A DNA stretch of 64,000 nt from PALSA-693 sp963780345 (GTDB lineage Bacteria > Actinomycetota > Acidimicrobiia > Acidimicrobiales > Palsa-688). Location: contig CAWABU010000007.1 in NCBI GenBank assembly GCA_963780345.1, forward strand, positions 124,001-188,000. Direction: 5' to 3'. This document shows positions 9,378-18,778 of this stretch, in pieces. Numbering within the stretch: the stretch's first letter is position 1; every line of letters starts with the position of its first letter. The notes beneath the pieces were generated by a model. The model searched no databases. It worked only from the letters and a program-made list of their open reading frames with translations, and was not told where the DNA came from. The position numbers and the translations under genes are program-made.

Positions 9378-9604
9378 TTTCCGGCTAGCTGCAATGTTGC
9401 CGACCTGAGCCGGCGCGACCACGGTGGCGCCGTCCCTTTCGACGCCGGTGATCGTGATCTCGGCCGACGCCGAGGCGGACCTCGAGGATTCTCACCGACG
9501 CCGGTGCGGCGATCGGTTTCGGGTCCAAGTCGCGGCTCTCCGCCAACCTCATTGCCGAGCTGCTCGACCGTGGCGACCGAGCCGACGGAACGCGATTCTG
9601 TTAG
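9378..9604 (+). pseudogene. decayed single-domain response regulator (receiver C-terminus)
   Basis: Two adjacent frames encode the end of a receiver domain: PVIVISADAEADLE in one frame, then ILTDAGAAIGFGSKSRLSA and a short tail in the next, ending at TAG 9602-9604. The intact protein at 14244-14636 reads VVLISAYPEEDLVDLVTTSAAIGFVSKSRLSA in pieces at the same place. An 18-bp word (9378-9395) is also found, reversed, just upstream of that gene. The first two thirds of the receiver, including the phospho-Asp, are deleted, and a +1 shift lies near 9485. Its stop overlaps the stop of the NarL-type gene. Confidence 0.7.
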
Positions 9605-10311
9605 CGGGCCTCCAGGAACCGCAGCACGGCCAACACCCGCCGATGGTCTGTTTCGCTCTCGGGCAGGTCCAGCTTGGTGAGGATGCTGCGGACGTGCTTC
9701 TCGATCGTGCCCTCCGAGACGAAGAGGCGACGGGCGATGCCGGCGTTCGATGCCCCCTCGGCCATCAAGGCCAGCACCTCACGTTCACGTGGCGACAGAA
9801 CATCGAGCGGATCACGCCGCCGGCGAGCCGAGACGAGCTCCTGCACCAATGACGGGTCCACCACCGAGGCGCCGGCAGTGATCCGCCGGACCGTCTCGAT
9901 GAACTCCGCCACGTTGGTCACTCGACTCTTCAGCAGGTAGCCGACGCCCTCCCCACCAGCCAACAGCTCCATCGCCTCGTCCACCTCGACATGGGCGGAC
10001 AGGACGATGATGGCCGTATCGGGCCGTTCGTGGCGAATTACCCTCGCCGCGTCGAGACCCTCGGTGGCGTGCGCCGGTGGCATCCGGATGTCGATGATCG
10101 CCACCTCGGGGTTGAGAGAACGGACCAGGGCGAGCAACTCGACCCCATCGCCTGCTTGGCCGACCACGTCGAACCCCGAACCTCCGAGCAGGCTGGCCAG
10201 GCCTTCACGCAGCAGGATGTCGTCGTCGGCCAGCACCACCCGAGGGGCGCGCTGATTGGGGCTCATCCCGACCGCCCGTGAAGCCGTTGGCATCCCGCGA
10301 TTATCGACCAT
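9601..10311 (-). CDS. NarL/FixJ-type response regulator
   Basis: The 236-aa protein has a receiver (about 22-140: acidic ADDD, phospho-acceptor D74 in AIIDIRMP, S105, K128 in LLKSR) and a LuxR-type helix-turn-helix (about 168-230: LSPREREVLALMAEG, SEGTIEKHVRSILTKL). It is the probable partner of the histidine kinase 200 bp away on the other strand. Two later ATGs (10293 and 10266) are possible starts; the receiver proper begins after the last one. Its end overlaps the decayed receiver gene. Confidence 0.88.
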   Translation of the reverse strand: MVDNRGMPTASRAVGMSPNQRAPRVVLADDDILLREGLASLLGGSGFDVVGQAGDGVELLALVRSLNPEVAIIDIRMPPAHATEGLDAARVIRHERPDTAIIVLSAHVEVDEAMELLAGGEGVGYLLKSRVTNVAEFIETVRRITAGASVVDPSLVQELVSARRRRDPLDVLSPREREVLALMAEGASNAGIARRLFVSEGTIEKHVRSILTKLDLPESETDHRRVLAVLRFLEAR

Positions 10312-10648
10312 CAGGCGCAGCCCGTGCCGCGATAGTCACCACCAGCCCGGATCGGCCCCTAATGGCGATCGGCGCGTGGCGCCGGTGCCACCGGAGCTGC
10401 CAGCAGCCGACGGCTCTGGGGTGGCGCCCGGTACGGGGCCACCGGTACGGGTGTCGTCGGGGTTGGTTGGTCCGAATCGCCCACGATGGCGCTCCAGATA
10501 GCCGGGCAAGTTGTTCCGAAAGTACCCCCCGTTCCTGGGAGCGCCGTGGGGTCTGGCGGTGAAGGTGTTGAGATCGGTGAGCGTTGCCAGCGCCGACCGC
10601 TCGACGCCGGAATGCCTGGTCGCCCGATTCTGCACGCGGGCGAGGAGC

Positions 10649-10661
10649 TACCATTTGGGCG
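10649..10661 (+). promoter_or_regulatory. candidate leaderless promoter of the histidine kinase gene
   Basis: TACCAT (10649-10654) stands 6 bases before the GTG at 10661. The same hexamer precedes the patatin-like gene start. GAGGAG is also present but 13 bases from the GTG, too far for ordinary use. Confidence 0.4.
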
Positions 10662-12148
10662 TGGGCGACGCCCTGGTACCCGGTGCGAGCGGAGATGGGT
10701 CGCCTGTGCTGGGGCTGGACGACCTGTTCAACCTATCGCTGGACCTGCTCTGTATCGCGTCTGCCGACGGGTACTTCAAGTGGGTAAATCCGGCATTCGA
10801 ACGCACTCTGGGGTACACGTCCGAGGAGCTGGTGTCACGCCCATTCCTCGATTTCGTGCATCCCGAGGATGTGGAGCAGACGCGGCAGACGATAGATGTG
10901 CTCGGCCGAGAGGAGATCCACCAGTTCGAGAACCGCTATATCTGCCGCGACGGCTCTATTCGGTGGTTGCAGTGGAACACCCGGCCGGGTCCGTCCGAAG
11001 GCTTGGTCGCCGCCGGGGCACGGGACGTGACCGACAGTCGTGCCCGGAAAGGGCAAGCGGCGCTGCGCAGAGTGGCGACCTTGGTGGCCCACCGGGCTGA
11101 GCCGACGGAAGTCTTTGACGCAGTGGCCGCCGAGGTCGCGAGCCTGCTGGAGGCGGATACCTCGGTGATCGGCCATTACGAGCCTGACGGCACGTTGACC
11201 CACCTCGCTGGCTTCCCCTCCACGCTGCTGTCTCGGCTCGGCACGCGGCTCACCCTCGAAGGTGACGACCTGGCCTCGGTGGTTCAGCGTCTTGGCCAGC
11301 CGGCCTGGATGAGCTACGACGACACACCAGGGCAGATCGCCGCCAAGGCTCGTTCGCTCGGGGTGCAGTGCGTCGTGGCCGCGCCGATCGTGGTCGATGA
11401 CCGGGTTTGGGGGATGACGGCCGCCGGGTGGACCGACCGTCGAGAGGCCTCGTCGGAAGCTGAGGAGCGCATCGCAGAGTTCACCGACCTTGTCGCTGCC
11501 GCCATCGCGAATGCCGAGAGCCGCGCCGAGTTGGTTGCTTCTCGTGCTCGAGTAGTAGCGGCGGGCGACGAAGCCCGCCGGCGTATCGAGCGCGATCTTC
11601 ACGACGGCGCCCAGCAGCAGTTGGTGACCTTGGCCCTCAAGCTGCGGTCGTTGGCCTCCACCGTTCCCACCGAGCTGAGGGAGCTGCACGCCGACATCGG
11701 CGAGGTTGCGGCAGGGGTGGAGGCTGTCCTCGACGAGCTGCGCGAGTTGTCCCGGGGCATCCACCCGGCAGTGCTGTCCCAAGGGGGGCTCGGGCCGGCG
11801 CTCAAGGCGCTCGCCCGCCGGGCGCCGCTTCCCGTCGAAGTAGAGGTCCAGCTGTCCGCACGCCCGGTCGAGCGCATTGAGGTCGCCATCTACTACATGG
11901 TCGCAGAGGCGCTCACCAACGTTGCGAAGCACGGTCAGGCCTCGGTCGCGATGGTGCACGTTAAGACGACCGAGGGAGGAGCTCGCTTCTCGGTTTACGA
12001 CGACGGCGTCGGCGGGGCCGACCCGTCACGAGGCTCAGGGCTTCTCGGACTGCGAGATCGGGTCGAGGCACTCAACGGGACGATGTCGCTGAGTAGCCCC
12101 GCCGGCGGAGGGACATCGATCGTCGTGGAAATTCCCAACACCACATGA
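10661..12148 (+). CDS. PAS-GAF sensor histidine kinase (HisKA_3 type)
   Basis: The frame opens at 10511; I place the start at GTG 10661 (495 aa), just before LGLDDLFNLSLDLLCIAS. Domains: PAS (about 20-125; ADGYFKWVNPAFERTLGY, FVHPEDV), GAF (about 140-285), HisKA_3 dimerisation with RRRIERDLHDGAQQQL (H314) and a HATPase_c domain (EALTNVAKHGQA, YDDGVGGADP, GLLGLRDRVE). There is no membrane segment, so it is a cytoplasmic sensor. NarL-type regulators are its usual partners; the intact one is divergent at 9601-10311. Confidence 0.88.
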   Translation: MGDALVPGASGDGSPVLGLDDLFNLSLDLLCIASADGYFKWVNPAFERTLGYTSEELVSRPFLDFVHPEDVEQTRQTIDVLGREEIHQFENRYICRDGSIRWLQWNTRPGPSEGLVAAGARDVTDSRARKGQAALRRVATLVAHRAEPTEVFDAVAAEVASLLEADTSVIGHYEPDGTLTHLAGFPSTLLSRLGTRLTLEGDDLASVVQRLGQPAWMSYDDTPGQIAAKARSLGVQCVVAAPIVVDDRVWGMTAAGWTDRREASSEAEERIAEFTDLVAAAIANAESRAELVASRARVVAAGDEARRRIERDLHDGAQQQLVTLALKLRSLASTVPTELRELHADIGEVAAGVEAVLDELRELSRGIHPAVLSQGGLGPALKALARRAPLPVEVEVQLSARPVERIEVAIYYMVAEALTNVAKHGQASVAMVHVKTTEGGARFSVYDDGVGGADPSRGSGLLGLRDRVEALNGTMSLSSPAGGGTSIVVEIPNTT

Positions 12149-12265
12149 AAGTCTCCCCTGACTCAGTTGTGCGTTCCGGCGAATCCGAACGGTTGATCCG
12201 GCTGGAAGCGAACACCTGAAATGGGTGGTTCCGAACCGGGGGCGGGTGGGGCTGACCCCCCCTCG

Positions 12266-13612
12266 TCAGGCTTTGGCGAGTTGAGCGCCGTGACGTCTCT
12301 TCGCCGATGGTTGGCGGCTGTGGCGATCAGCGTCTGGCGGACTTCTCGGCGGTGCGGTCTCCGCTGGAAGCTCACCATGGTCCCGGACTGATGGGTGGCG
12401 GCCACAGGCGGTGAGACGGCCCGGCACCTGCGGCTGCAGCTCGGCGAAGTAGGTGGCAGCGGCGGCCTTTATGCCTATTTCGTGGCCGGGTGTCGCGGAA
12501 AGGATGCGGTGGCGTTCGATCACGTCGTTGAGGACCTCGACCGGGTCGAGGTCGTCACGAAGGTTGGCCGGGATGCTGGAGGCAACTGGGTCGTACACCT
12601 CGTCCAGCCATTGGTTGGCGGCCACGACGTCCGATACCGGTCGCCCGATTTTGGCTTCCAGGCCGACACGAAATGTCGACAGGTCGTCGAGGAGGTGTCG
12701 AGCTTGGTGGGGCTGGGCGACGAGACGGGTGCGCTGGTAAAGCAGCTCGCGGTCCTGGCGCGGTTGACCGGGTTGGGCGGTTACCATCAGCCGAGTTCGA
12801 TCCGGTCCGGCAGTGGCGAGCTCGACCTGCTTGGCGTCGAAGCCGAGCTGGTTGAGACGGCGCAGGCGCTCGCAGACCCGCTGGCTTTGTTCACCGGGAT
12901 GGATGATCCACTCTCCGGTGAGGTCCTCCCATAGCCGTTGGTAGCGGCGCTCGATGTCGAAGCCGACCTCGACCGGGTCGAGGTCGGCGCCCAGGAGAAC
13001 CCCTGCTTGCAGGTCTCGCAGCTCGCCGGTTACCCGTTCGCAGGTCTGTGACACGTCGGTGCGCCGTTGGCCGTCGGACAGGTTGGGGTGCAGTTCTGTG
13101 GTCTCGGCGGCCACGAGATAGGCGGCCAACTCGCCCGCGTCAGCGCGGAACAACGTGTTGGACAGCGAGCCGTCGCCCCAGTAGAAGCCGGCCAGATGAA
13201 GACGAACCAGTAGTTCGACGAAGGCGCCGAGCAGCCGGTCATGGTGGTGGAGGCAGCGCGGGTCGCGGTAGAGGTCCTGGTAGGTGGAGGAGTACTTCAA
13301 GTGGCGCGTGACCAGCGCGGCGTCGACTCCGGGTGCTCGGTCGACCACGACCCCTTGGACCGATTCTGACGGGATTCCGAGGTCGGCCAACTGGCCCAGA
13401 AGCCGGTACTCGCGCCAGGCCAATCGTTGGGGGAGCTCCTTGATGCCCCACACCTCACCGCCGTCCTCCACCAAGCGGATTACGCGCCGGTGTCGCCCAG
13501 TGCGCCGCTGCGGCACGACTGCCCCGTCGGTCCATTCCTCCAGGGGCTTGGCCCACGGCAGGTCAAACAGCCCGGGTGTCTGGAGGGCGACAGGGGAGAG
13601 CATCAGTCGCAT
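12266..13612 (-). CDS. DUF4032 protein (kinase-like fold)
   Basis: The 448-aa protein matches the actinobacterial DUF4032 family, which has a kinase-like N-terminal half: IKELPQRLAWREYRLL (59-74), APGVDAALVTRHLKYS, and FYWGDGSLSNTLFRAD in place of a catalytic loop (about 144-159), then a long C-terminal domain. Function is unknown. The last about 60 residues turn Arg/Pro/His-rich after YFAELQPQ, which suggests a frameshifted tail. It converges with the histidine kinase gene. A GGGG-CTGA-CCCC hairpin lies in the 117-bp gap. Confidence 0.75.
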   Translation of the reverse strand: MRLMLSPVALQTPGLFDLPWAKPLEEWTDGAVVPQRRTGRHRRVIRLVEDGGEVWGIKELPQRLAWREYRLLGQLADLGIPSESVQGVVVDRAPGVDAALVTRHLKYSSTYQDLYRDPRCLHHHDRLLGAFVELLVRLHLAGFYWGDGSLSNTLFRADAGELAAYLVAAETTELHPNLSDGQRRTDVSQTCERVTGELRDLQAGVLLGADLDPVEVGFDIERRYQRLWEDLTGEWIIHPGEQSQRVCERLRRLNQLGFDAKQVELATAGPDRTRLMVTAQPGQPRQDRELLYQRTRLVAQPHQARHLLDDLSTFRVGLEAKIGRPVSDVVAANQWLDEVYDPVASSIPANLRDDLDPVEVLNDVIERHRILSATPGHEIGIKAAAATYFAELQPQVPGRLTACGRHPSVRDHGELPAETAPPRSPPDADRHSRQPSAKRRHGAQLAKA

Positions 13613-13744
13613 CGGTCCGCTCCGTGGTCATCTGCCTCAGCACGACCCCGGGCGGCTGGTTCACGGTAGCCGAGCGAGAATTGTGCAGTCCATGGCGGCT
13701 CCACGATCACCGTCTGGACGCGCCACCGAGAGGCCCGCTCGGGT

Positions 13745-13859
13745 TGGGCGATGGTCTTGGCCCGAAACCCAGCTTCAATTCGTAAAGGGCGTAGAGCGGG
13801 ATGGGCAACGGGCCGCCCAGCATGACGGCCATCAGTACCGCGGCGGTCAGGCCGTCGCC
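13745..13859 (-). pseudogene. remnant of an MFS transporter (first membrane helix)
   Basis: The minus strand encodes GDGLTAAVLMAVMLGG followed by PLPIPLYALYELKLGFG. This resembles the first helix and the LPTPLY motif of actinobacterial major facilitator transporters. The frame has no usable start and runs into a stop after about 20 more residues. It lies in a 630-bp stretch without an intact gene, next to another relic, so local decay is the best explanation. Confidence 0.4.
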
Positions 13860-14136
13860 CCGGCGACTGCCCGCCGGTCGGGCATCTGCGGGCGACCGTG
13901 GTGGCGTGCATCGATTTCGGCGGGTCGTTCAACGGCGGGGGCCCCCCGCCACGATGGTCGGGTCCGAGCTCACGGGTCGTCGCGGTCATGCCATCCTCCA
14001 GCGTCGTCTCGGTCCATGCCTTCGATGATCACCTATCGGCCCAACGATGACATCGACGACAGCACCAGATCTCACTGGAGGCCAGCCGGTGTATGGCCCT
14101 GGGGGCTAGCGGGAACGCACCACTATCAACGACATC

Positions 14137-14247
14137 CGTCGACCGCCGGCAACTTCGATTTGGCCAGCCCGGCCTTTCGATAGTGGACTCGTCGTTAGTG
14201 CAGGAACTCTTCAAAGCCCGGCCTGCGGTTTCGTGGAGACCCGCTAA
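14137..14247 (+). pseudogene. decayed NarL-type response regulator fragment
   Basis: The plus strand encodes LSIVDSSLVQELFKAR (14174-14221). The intact NarL-type regulator at 9601-10311 has ASVVDPSLVQELVSAR at the linker before its DNA-binding domain. The fragment then jumps to CTGCGGTTT..CCGCTAA (to 14247), the counterpart of the intact gene's last codons (LRFLEAR), with one extra base. The whole helix-turn-helix is missing. Its stop overlaps the stop of the receiver gene with the same geometry as at 9601-9604. Confidence 0.65.
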
Positions 14248-14636
14248 CGCAATCGCGTTCCGCCGTGTCCTTGTTCGCCGTCGTCGAGCAGGTCGGTGAT
14301 GGCCTTAGCGGAAAGCCGGGATTTGGATACGAAACCGATCGCGGCGCTGGTGGTGACCAGGTCCACGAGGTCTTCCTCGGGATAGGCCGAGATCAGCACT
14401 ACTCGACGCCGTCCCCGGGGCCCCGGGCCGAGACGCTCGGCCAGGTCGAAGCCGCTCTCGTCGCCCAGGTCGACGTCGAGGACTATCACATCGGGGTTGT
14501 GTTCCCTGGTTCGACGCAACGCTTCTTCACCGGTGGTCGCTACGGCCACGACCGCGATTCCCTCTCGCTCCAACAACCGACGGGCGGTGGTGAGGAACTC
14601 GGCGTTGTCGTCCACGATCAGAGCGCGCAGGGCCAT
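14244..14636 (-). CDS. single-domain response regulator (receiver only)
   Basis: The 130-aa CheY-like receiver has IVDDN (7-11), phospho-acceptor D54 in IVLDVDLG, S83 in VLISAY and K105 in GFVSKS. No output domain follows, so it may act by protein contact or as a phosphate sink for the nearby histidine kinase. ATG 14636 is preceded by GGACGAG; the frame extends a further 13 codons upstream. Part of an inverted duplicate of the regulator pair at 9.4-10.3 kb. Confidence 0.85.
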   Translation of the reverse strand: MALRALIVDDNAEFLTTARRLLEREGIAVVAVATTGEEALRRTREHNPDVIVLDVDLGDESGFDLAERLGPGPRGRRRVVLISAYPEEDLVDLVTTSAAIGFVSKSRLSAKAITDLLDDGEQGHGGTRLR

Positions 14637-14858
14637 AGCTCGTCCACTATGCCGCGCGGATCGGTTCGACGGCATTGCAGCTAGCCGGAATCGGCGGCCT
14701 CCGTCGGCGTGCTGTCGGGACTGCTGTTCGGGGCTATCCGCCCTCGGATGTCTATTGGTCGAGGGTCCGTGACGTTCGAGGACGGGTGCCCGGGCCGGCC
14801 GGTGTGTAGTCTCTTTGGCGTCTGATGTGCGCTGTCCCGGAAGAGGCCAAGGTTTCGC

Positions 14859-15818
14859 GTGCTGATAATCGACAGGAAGTCAGAGTTGGAGGTGCTGACC
14901 GTCCTCCTCGACGGTACTCAAGCAGGGGACAGTGCCGCCATCGTGCTTCGGGGCGTCCAGGGTATTGGAAAGACTGCGCTGCTTGAGGAGGTGCACGACC
15001 TGGCTGTTAGGCGCGGCATGATGGCAGCCAAGATCGTCGGTTTAGAGGCTGAAGCGCCCATCGGCTACGCAGCGTTGCATCGCCTACTCCAGTTTTTTCC
15101 GGGCTCAGTCGAGCGGTTACCCCCGCGGCAGCGCGACGCCCTGCTTTCCACTTTGGGTTTGATGGCTGGGCCCCCTCCGGATCGTTTTCTTGTCGGTCTC
15201 GCCGTGCTGACGTTGCTCGCGGAGAGCGCGGCTGATGCCCCGCTGCTCACGGTTATTGACGACGCTCACTGGGTGGATGCGGAATCAGGCACCGTGCTGG
15301 GGTTCGCCGCTCGCCGTCTTCAGGCCGAAGGGGTAGTGATGCTCTTCGCCACCAGCAGTGTCGACGGCGGTCCGGCCTGGTTGTCGGCGGTGCCGGAACT
15401 GGCCATCGGTCGTCTCGATGACCGCGACGCGGGCAGGCTGCTTTCCACCGCCGCGAGCGGGGTGTTGAGTCCGGGCACTCGGGCTCGGCTGTTGGAGCAG
15501 GGTGACGGCAATCCTTTAGCCCTTATCGAAATGGCTCGCGAATTGACACCGGAGCAGCTGGCCGGGGTGGTGGTTCTTGCGGACCCCTTGCCAGCGGCCG
15601 GTTCGCTGCAGCAACTGTTTGGGCGCCGGCTTGGGCACCTGGCTCCCGGCCCTCGCCTGCTGTTGGCATTGGCAGCCGCGGAACCCGCCGCGCCCGCCAG
15701 TGTGGTGCCCGAAGAGTCGCGGCCGAGGCGACGCGATCGTACGACGGTCGCTGACCAGGGACCATCCGGAACCCTTTTGTTCAGGCCTCGTGAGTGCAGC
15801 CTCTTGCCTATTCGGTGA
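14859..15818 (+). pseudogene. truncated LuxR-type large ATPase regulator (LAL/AAA_16)
   Basis: The 319-aa frame starts like a LAL regulator: DRKSELEVLTVLL, Walker A GVQGIGKT (32-39), PIGYAALHRLLQ and Walker B LLTVIDDAHWVD (about 128-139), then LLEQGDGNPLALIEMAREL. These regulators are normally near 900 aa with a C-terminal LuxR helix-turn-helix. Here the sequence degrades after residue 280 (PAAPASVVPEESRPRRR), and the opposite-strand lipoprotein gene begins at once. No DNA-binding domain remains. It is probably a relic, or a stand-alone ATPase. Confidence 0.6.
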
Positions 15819-15851
15819 GGTCGGCCACTCCAGGCCCGTGGGGGTGTCCGA

Positions 15852-16415
15852 CTAGTAGCCGTTGCTTGAGCTTGATGCATTCGGACTCGTGGTGATCTGG
15901 GTGCCGGCGGGAGTTAGGGTGTACCAGCCGCCGCCGAAGGCGGTGACGCCCTGCCCATTGGTGTCCCCGGTCTTCTGGTCGCCGACGTAGAGGTAGAGCG
16001 GGTGGCCGTTGTAGGTGACTTGTGGATTGCCGTCGGAGCGGGTGGCGGTCTGGAGTAGCGAGGCGGTCGTCCCGCTACCGGCGGTGGGCCGGCCGGTGAC
16101 TCGCAATGGGGGCCAGGCGGCGGCGCAGGCGCCGGTGCAGGCGCTGGTCGTCCCGGAGTCCTTCTGGAAGAGGTAGAGGGTGCGGCCCTGCGAGTCGACG
16201 AGGATGCTTCCGAGACCCGTCTGGGCAACGTCGACCGTGGGTGCTGGCCCGTTGACTGTAGACGGCGGCGCCGAAGCCGGGCTGGCGTTGCTGCTGGCGC
16301 AGCCGCTGGCAGCCAGTCCGGCCAGGAGTCCGAATGCGGCGGCGCCCAGCAAGATGGAAGGTCTCTTGCCTCCGGCGCTGGTTGACCGGGAGAAGCGTGG
16401 ATGAGTTGTAGGCAT
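15852..16415 (-). CDS. secreted lipoprotein with COG4315-type repeats
   Basis: The 187-aa protein has a lipoprotein signal with LAASGC, then a Ser/Pro/Ala linker, then two copies of the COG4315 (Lipoprotein_15) unit: SILVDSQGRTLYLFQKDSG with CTGACAAAWPPL, and PQVTYNGHPLYLYVGDQKTGD with QGVTAFGGGWYTL. Exported and anchored outside the membrane. Function of the family is not established. GAGGA before ATG 16415 favours this start over one 16 codons upstream. Confidence 0.85.
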   Translation of the reverse strand: MPTTHPRFSRSTSAGGKRPSILLGAAAFGLLAGLAASGCASSNASPASAPPSTVNGPAPTVDVAQTGLGSILVDSQGRTLYLFQKDSGTTSACTGACAAAWPPLRVTGRPTAGSGTTASLLQTATRSDGNPQVTYNGHPLYLYVGDQKTGDTNGQGVTAFGGGWYTLTPAGTQITTSPNASSSSNGY

Positions 16416-16612
16416 ATTGTTGTTCCTCACTCTGAAGTCTTCGCCTTCAGTATTGGAACGCACAGGCTGGCTTTGCCATCACGCAGGTGCGTACATCTCG
16501 ACCAGGGTTGTCGGTGATCGGGTAACGGCCGTGCACTCAGCGCCGCGAGGCATGTCAACTACGCGTTGCCCGGATTCCATCAGGGGCTTGCCTGTCAGAG
16601 GATGGGACCGAG

Positions 16613-16858
16613 ATGGATTTCGGGAAACCGCTAGGGCCGCCGCGGGCGACGAAAGTTGAGATCGAACCTGTGCGTACGCGTCATCGGAAACGGGTGCACT
16701 GGGCTGATGGGCACGAGACCGTGGAGCGCTTGTTCGATGAGCAGGCCGGCACCTCGTTTCGTGCGAATCCTTCGGACCGGTTCGTCATCGAGAGTCCATG
16801 CACTATCTCCGGGCTCGACGGGTCCGGACCCCACGAAAGGAACCGCTCCAATGCATAG
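16613..16858 (+). CDS. possible 81-aa hypothetical protein
   Basis: A short frame (MDFGKPLGPPRATKVEIE..) ends inside the start of the next gene (TAG 16856-16858 within ATGCATAGC). The composition is mixed rather than Arg/Pro-biased, and GAGGATGG is upstream. No recognised domain. It may be a coupled small protein or chance. Confidence 0.3.
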   Translation: MDFGKPLGPPRATKVEIEPVRTRHRKRVHWADGHETVERLFDEQAGTSFRANPSDRFVIESPCTISGLDGSGPHERNRSNA

Positions 16859-17438
16859 CAACACGCAGGTGAACGACCCGGGTCACCCGGCGTCGGCGCC
16901 ACCGCGTCACCCCAACGATTCACGTCTTAAGGCAGCCCTGAGACTTCTCCGGCTTCGCAACTATCCGGCCGGGTCGTCCCCCACGATCAGCCGGATCGCC
17001 ACCGCGGCGACCCTGGCCGGCGCCGCCTTGGTGGGCTCCACCGCGGTCATCCACCTACACCTGTGGCTGGCCGGATACCGCGAGGTACCCCGGCTCGGTC
17101 CTCTCTTTCTCGCCCAGGCCATCGCCGGTCTGGCGCTAGCCCCGACCCTGGCCGTCGGACGGCAGCTGGGATTGGTGATCGGAGGAGCGATCTACATGGC
17201 GGCCAGCGCTCTCGGCCTCATACTCAGCGCCACCGCCGGATTCCTCGGCATTCACGACGGACTGGGCGTCCCCTGGGCCACCCCGGCTCTGGTCGTGGAA
17301 CTCGTCGGCCTCGTTCTCCTCGGCGCCACCGGCGCGTACCGCACCTTTCAGGCCGTCACCCTTACGCGGCGGAAGGCACCAGCGATTCGGGTGCGCGATG
17401 CGAACCCGCCGCCACCCAAGCCGGCGAAGATCTCCTAG
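16851..17438 (+). CDS. four-helix integral membrane protein
   Basis: The 195-aa protein has a polar N-terminus (about 1-45), then four hydrophobic segments: TAATLAGAALVGSTAVIHL (about 49-70), LFLAQAIAGLALAPTLAVG, LVIGGAIYMAASALGLILSA and PALVVELVGLVLLGATGAY, and a basic Pro-rich tail. AAAGGA 9 bases before ATG 16851 fixes the start. It follows the COG4315-like lipoprotein on the opposite strand. Such small membrane proteins often accompany these lipoproteins or anti-sigma genes, but function here is unknown. Confidence 0.75.
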   Translation: MHSNTQVNDPGHPASAPPRHPNDSRLKAALRLLRLRNYPAGSSPTISRIATAATLAGAALVGSTAVIHLHLWLAGYREVPRLGPLFLAQAIAGLALAPTLAVGRQLGLVIGGAIYMAASALGLILSATAGFLGIHDGLGVPWATPALVVELVGLVLLGATGAYRTFQAVTLTRRKAPAIRVRDANPPPPKPAKIS

Positions 17439-17707
17439 AGGCTTCCGATAGGTCCGTTTGGACCCAGGAGACGACTTCGAGTTCGCAGGCAGCCCGGCTG
17501 GGTCGCGGTCGGCAGCGACACCTGCCGGCCAACGGGGGTGCTTCGGTGGCGCAAATCACCGGGATCCGGTGACGCCTCCTCACCTGCCTGGCGGCAAGCC
17601 TGGTAGTGACCCGGCTCCCAACCGGAGAGTTTGCAGCCGCGGGTTTGACATGGACGAGGCCGCCCGGGGGTCTGCCGGGCGACTTCGAAGCGAAAGGAGA
17701 CCCCTCC

Positions 17708-18619
17708 GTGAGCACCGAACAGCGAGAGACGCTCGACGCAATCCTGCGGCAGTCAGCCTTCCCCGCCGATAGCGACGTCAGCGACCTGCGGCGACGACTT
17801 CGGGAGCTGACATCGGCGCAGCCGCTGCCCGGCGACGTGACCGTGACCGCCGGCGCACTCGGCGGAGTCCCGACCGCCGAGGTCACGGTCGCCGGAATCG
17901 AACCCCGCCATGTCGTCTTGTACTTCCACGGGGGCGTGTACGTCCTGGGGGACGCCTTCCAGGCCGCGGGCCTGGCCGCCCAGGTCGGTCGGCGGACCCG
18001 CGCCAGGGTCATCTCCGTGGACTATCGTCTGGCGCCCGAGCACCCGTATCCGGCCGCGGTCGACGATGCTCTGGCCGCCTACCAGGCCCTCCTGCTGGCC
18101 GGCACCGACCCGGCGGACATCGCCTTCGCCGGTGAGTCCGCCGGCGGCGGCCTCGCCATCGCCACCTTGGTCAACGCCCGCGATCACCGGCTGCCGCTGC
18201 CGGCCGCGGCCTTCATCATGTCGCCGTACGCCGACCTGACCCTCGCTGGCGCGACCATGGAGACCAAGGCCGCCGCCGACCCGCTGCTCAGCCGGGAAAA
18301 CCTCCAATCCCGGGTCCCCGACTACACGGCGGGACAAGACCCCGCTCTTAGCCTGATCAGCCCCGTCTTCGCCGACCTGTCCGGCCTGCCGCCCCTGATC
18401 ATCCAGGCCGGAACCCACGAGGTTCTCCTCGACGACGCCATCCGCCTCGCCCGACAGGCCGCCACCGCCGACGTCGCGGTCACCCTTGACATCACCCCCG
18501 GGGTGCCGCACGTCTTCCAGGCCTATTACCCCATCCTCGACGAAGCGGCCGTCGCCCTGGACCGAGCCGGACACCTCCTGTCGGCGCACCTCGCCGGCGC
18601 CGAACCCGTCGCCGCCTAG
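17708..18619 (+). CDS. alpha/beta hydrolase of the hormone-sensitive lipase family
   Basis: The 303-aa esterase shows YFHGGVY (oxyanion; HGGV in place of HGGG), the family motif DYRLAPEHPYPAA (105-117), the nucleophile GESAGG (S144) and GVPHVFQAYY with the catalytic His. It hydrolyses short acyl esters in the cytoplasm. The start is GTG 17708 with AAGGAG 7 bases upstream; the frame is open for 34 codons before it. The next gene, 160 bp on, is an F420-type nitroreductase. Confidence 0.9.
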   Translation: MSTEQRETLDAILRQSAFPADSDVSDLRRRLRELTSAQPLPGDVTVTAGALGGVPTAEVTVAGIEPRHVVLYFHGGVYVLGDAFQAAGLAAQVGRRTRARVISVDYRLAPEHPYPAAVDDALAAYQALLLAGTDPADIAFAGESAGGGLAIATLVNARDHRLPLPAAAFIMSPYADLTLAGATMETKAAADPLLSRENLQSRVPDYTAGQDPALSLISPVFADLSGLPPLIIQAGTHEVLLDDAIRLARQAATADVAVTLDITPGVPHVFQAYYPILDEAAVALDRAGHLLSAHLAGAEPVAA

Positions 18620-18778
18620 CGCAAGGCCAACGCGCTGCCCCGACCGCACTGGGCCGCGGGTACGAATCACGCACCCTACCGGGAAGTACCAGGTCGAAGG
18701 CCTGATCGCCGGAACGGCCGTCGAACCTTCCAACACCCATCCCAGCACGCCCCGGCATGACAACGACAGGAGTTCGAT

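Noticed and set aside
9003..9422. 139-codon minus frame upstream of the second aldo/keto reductase
   Set aside because: Overlaps the AKR gene in another phase and has no family resemblance.
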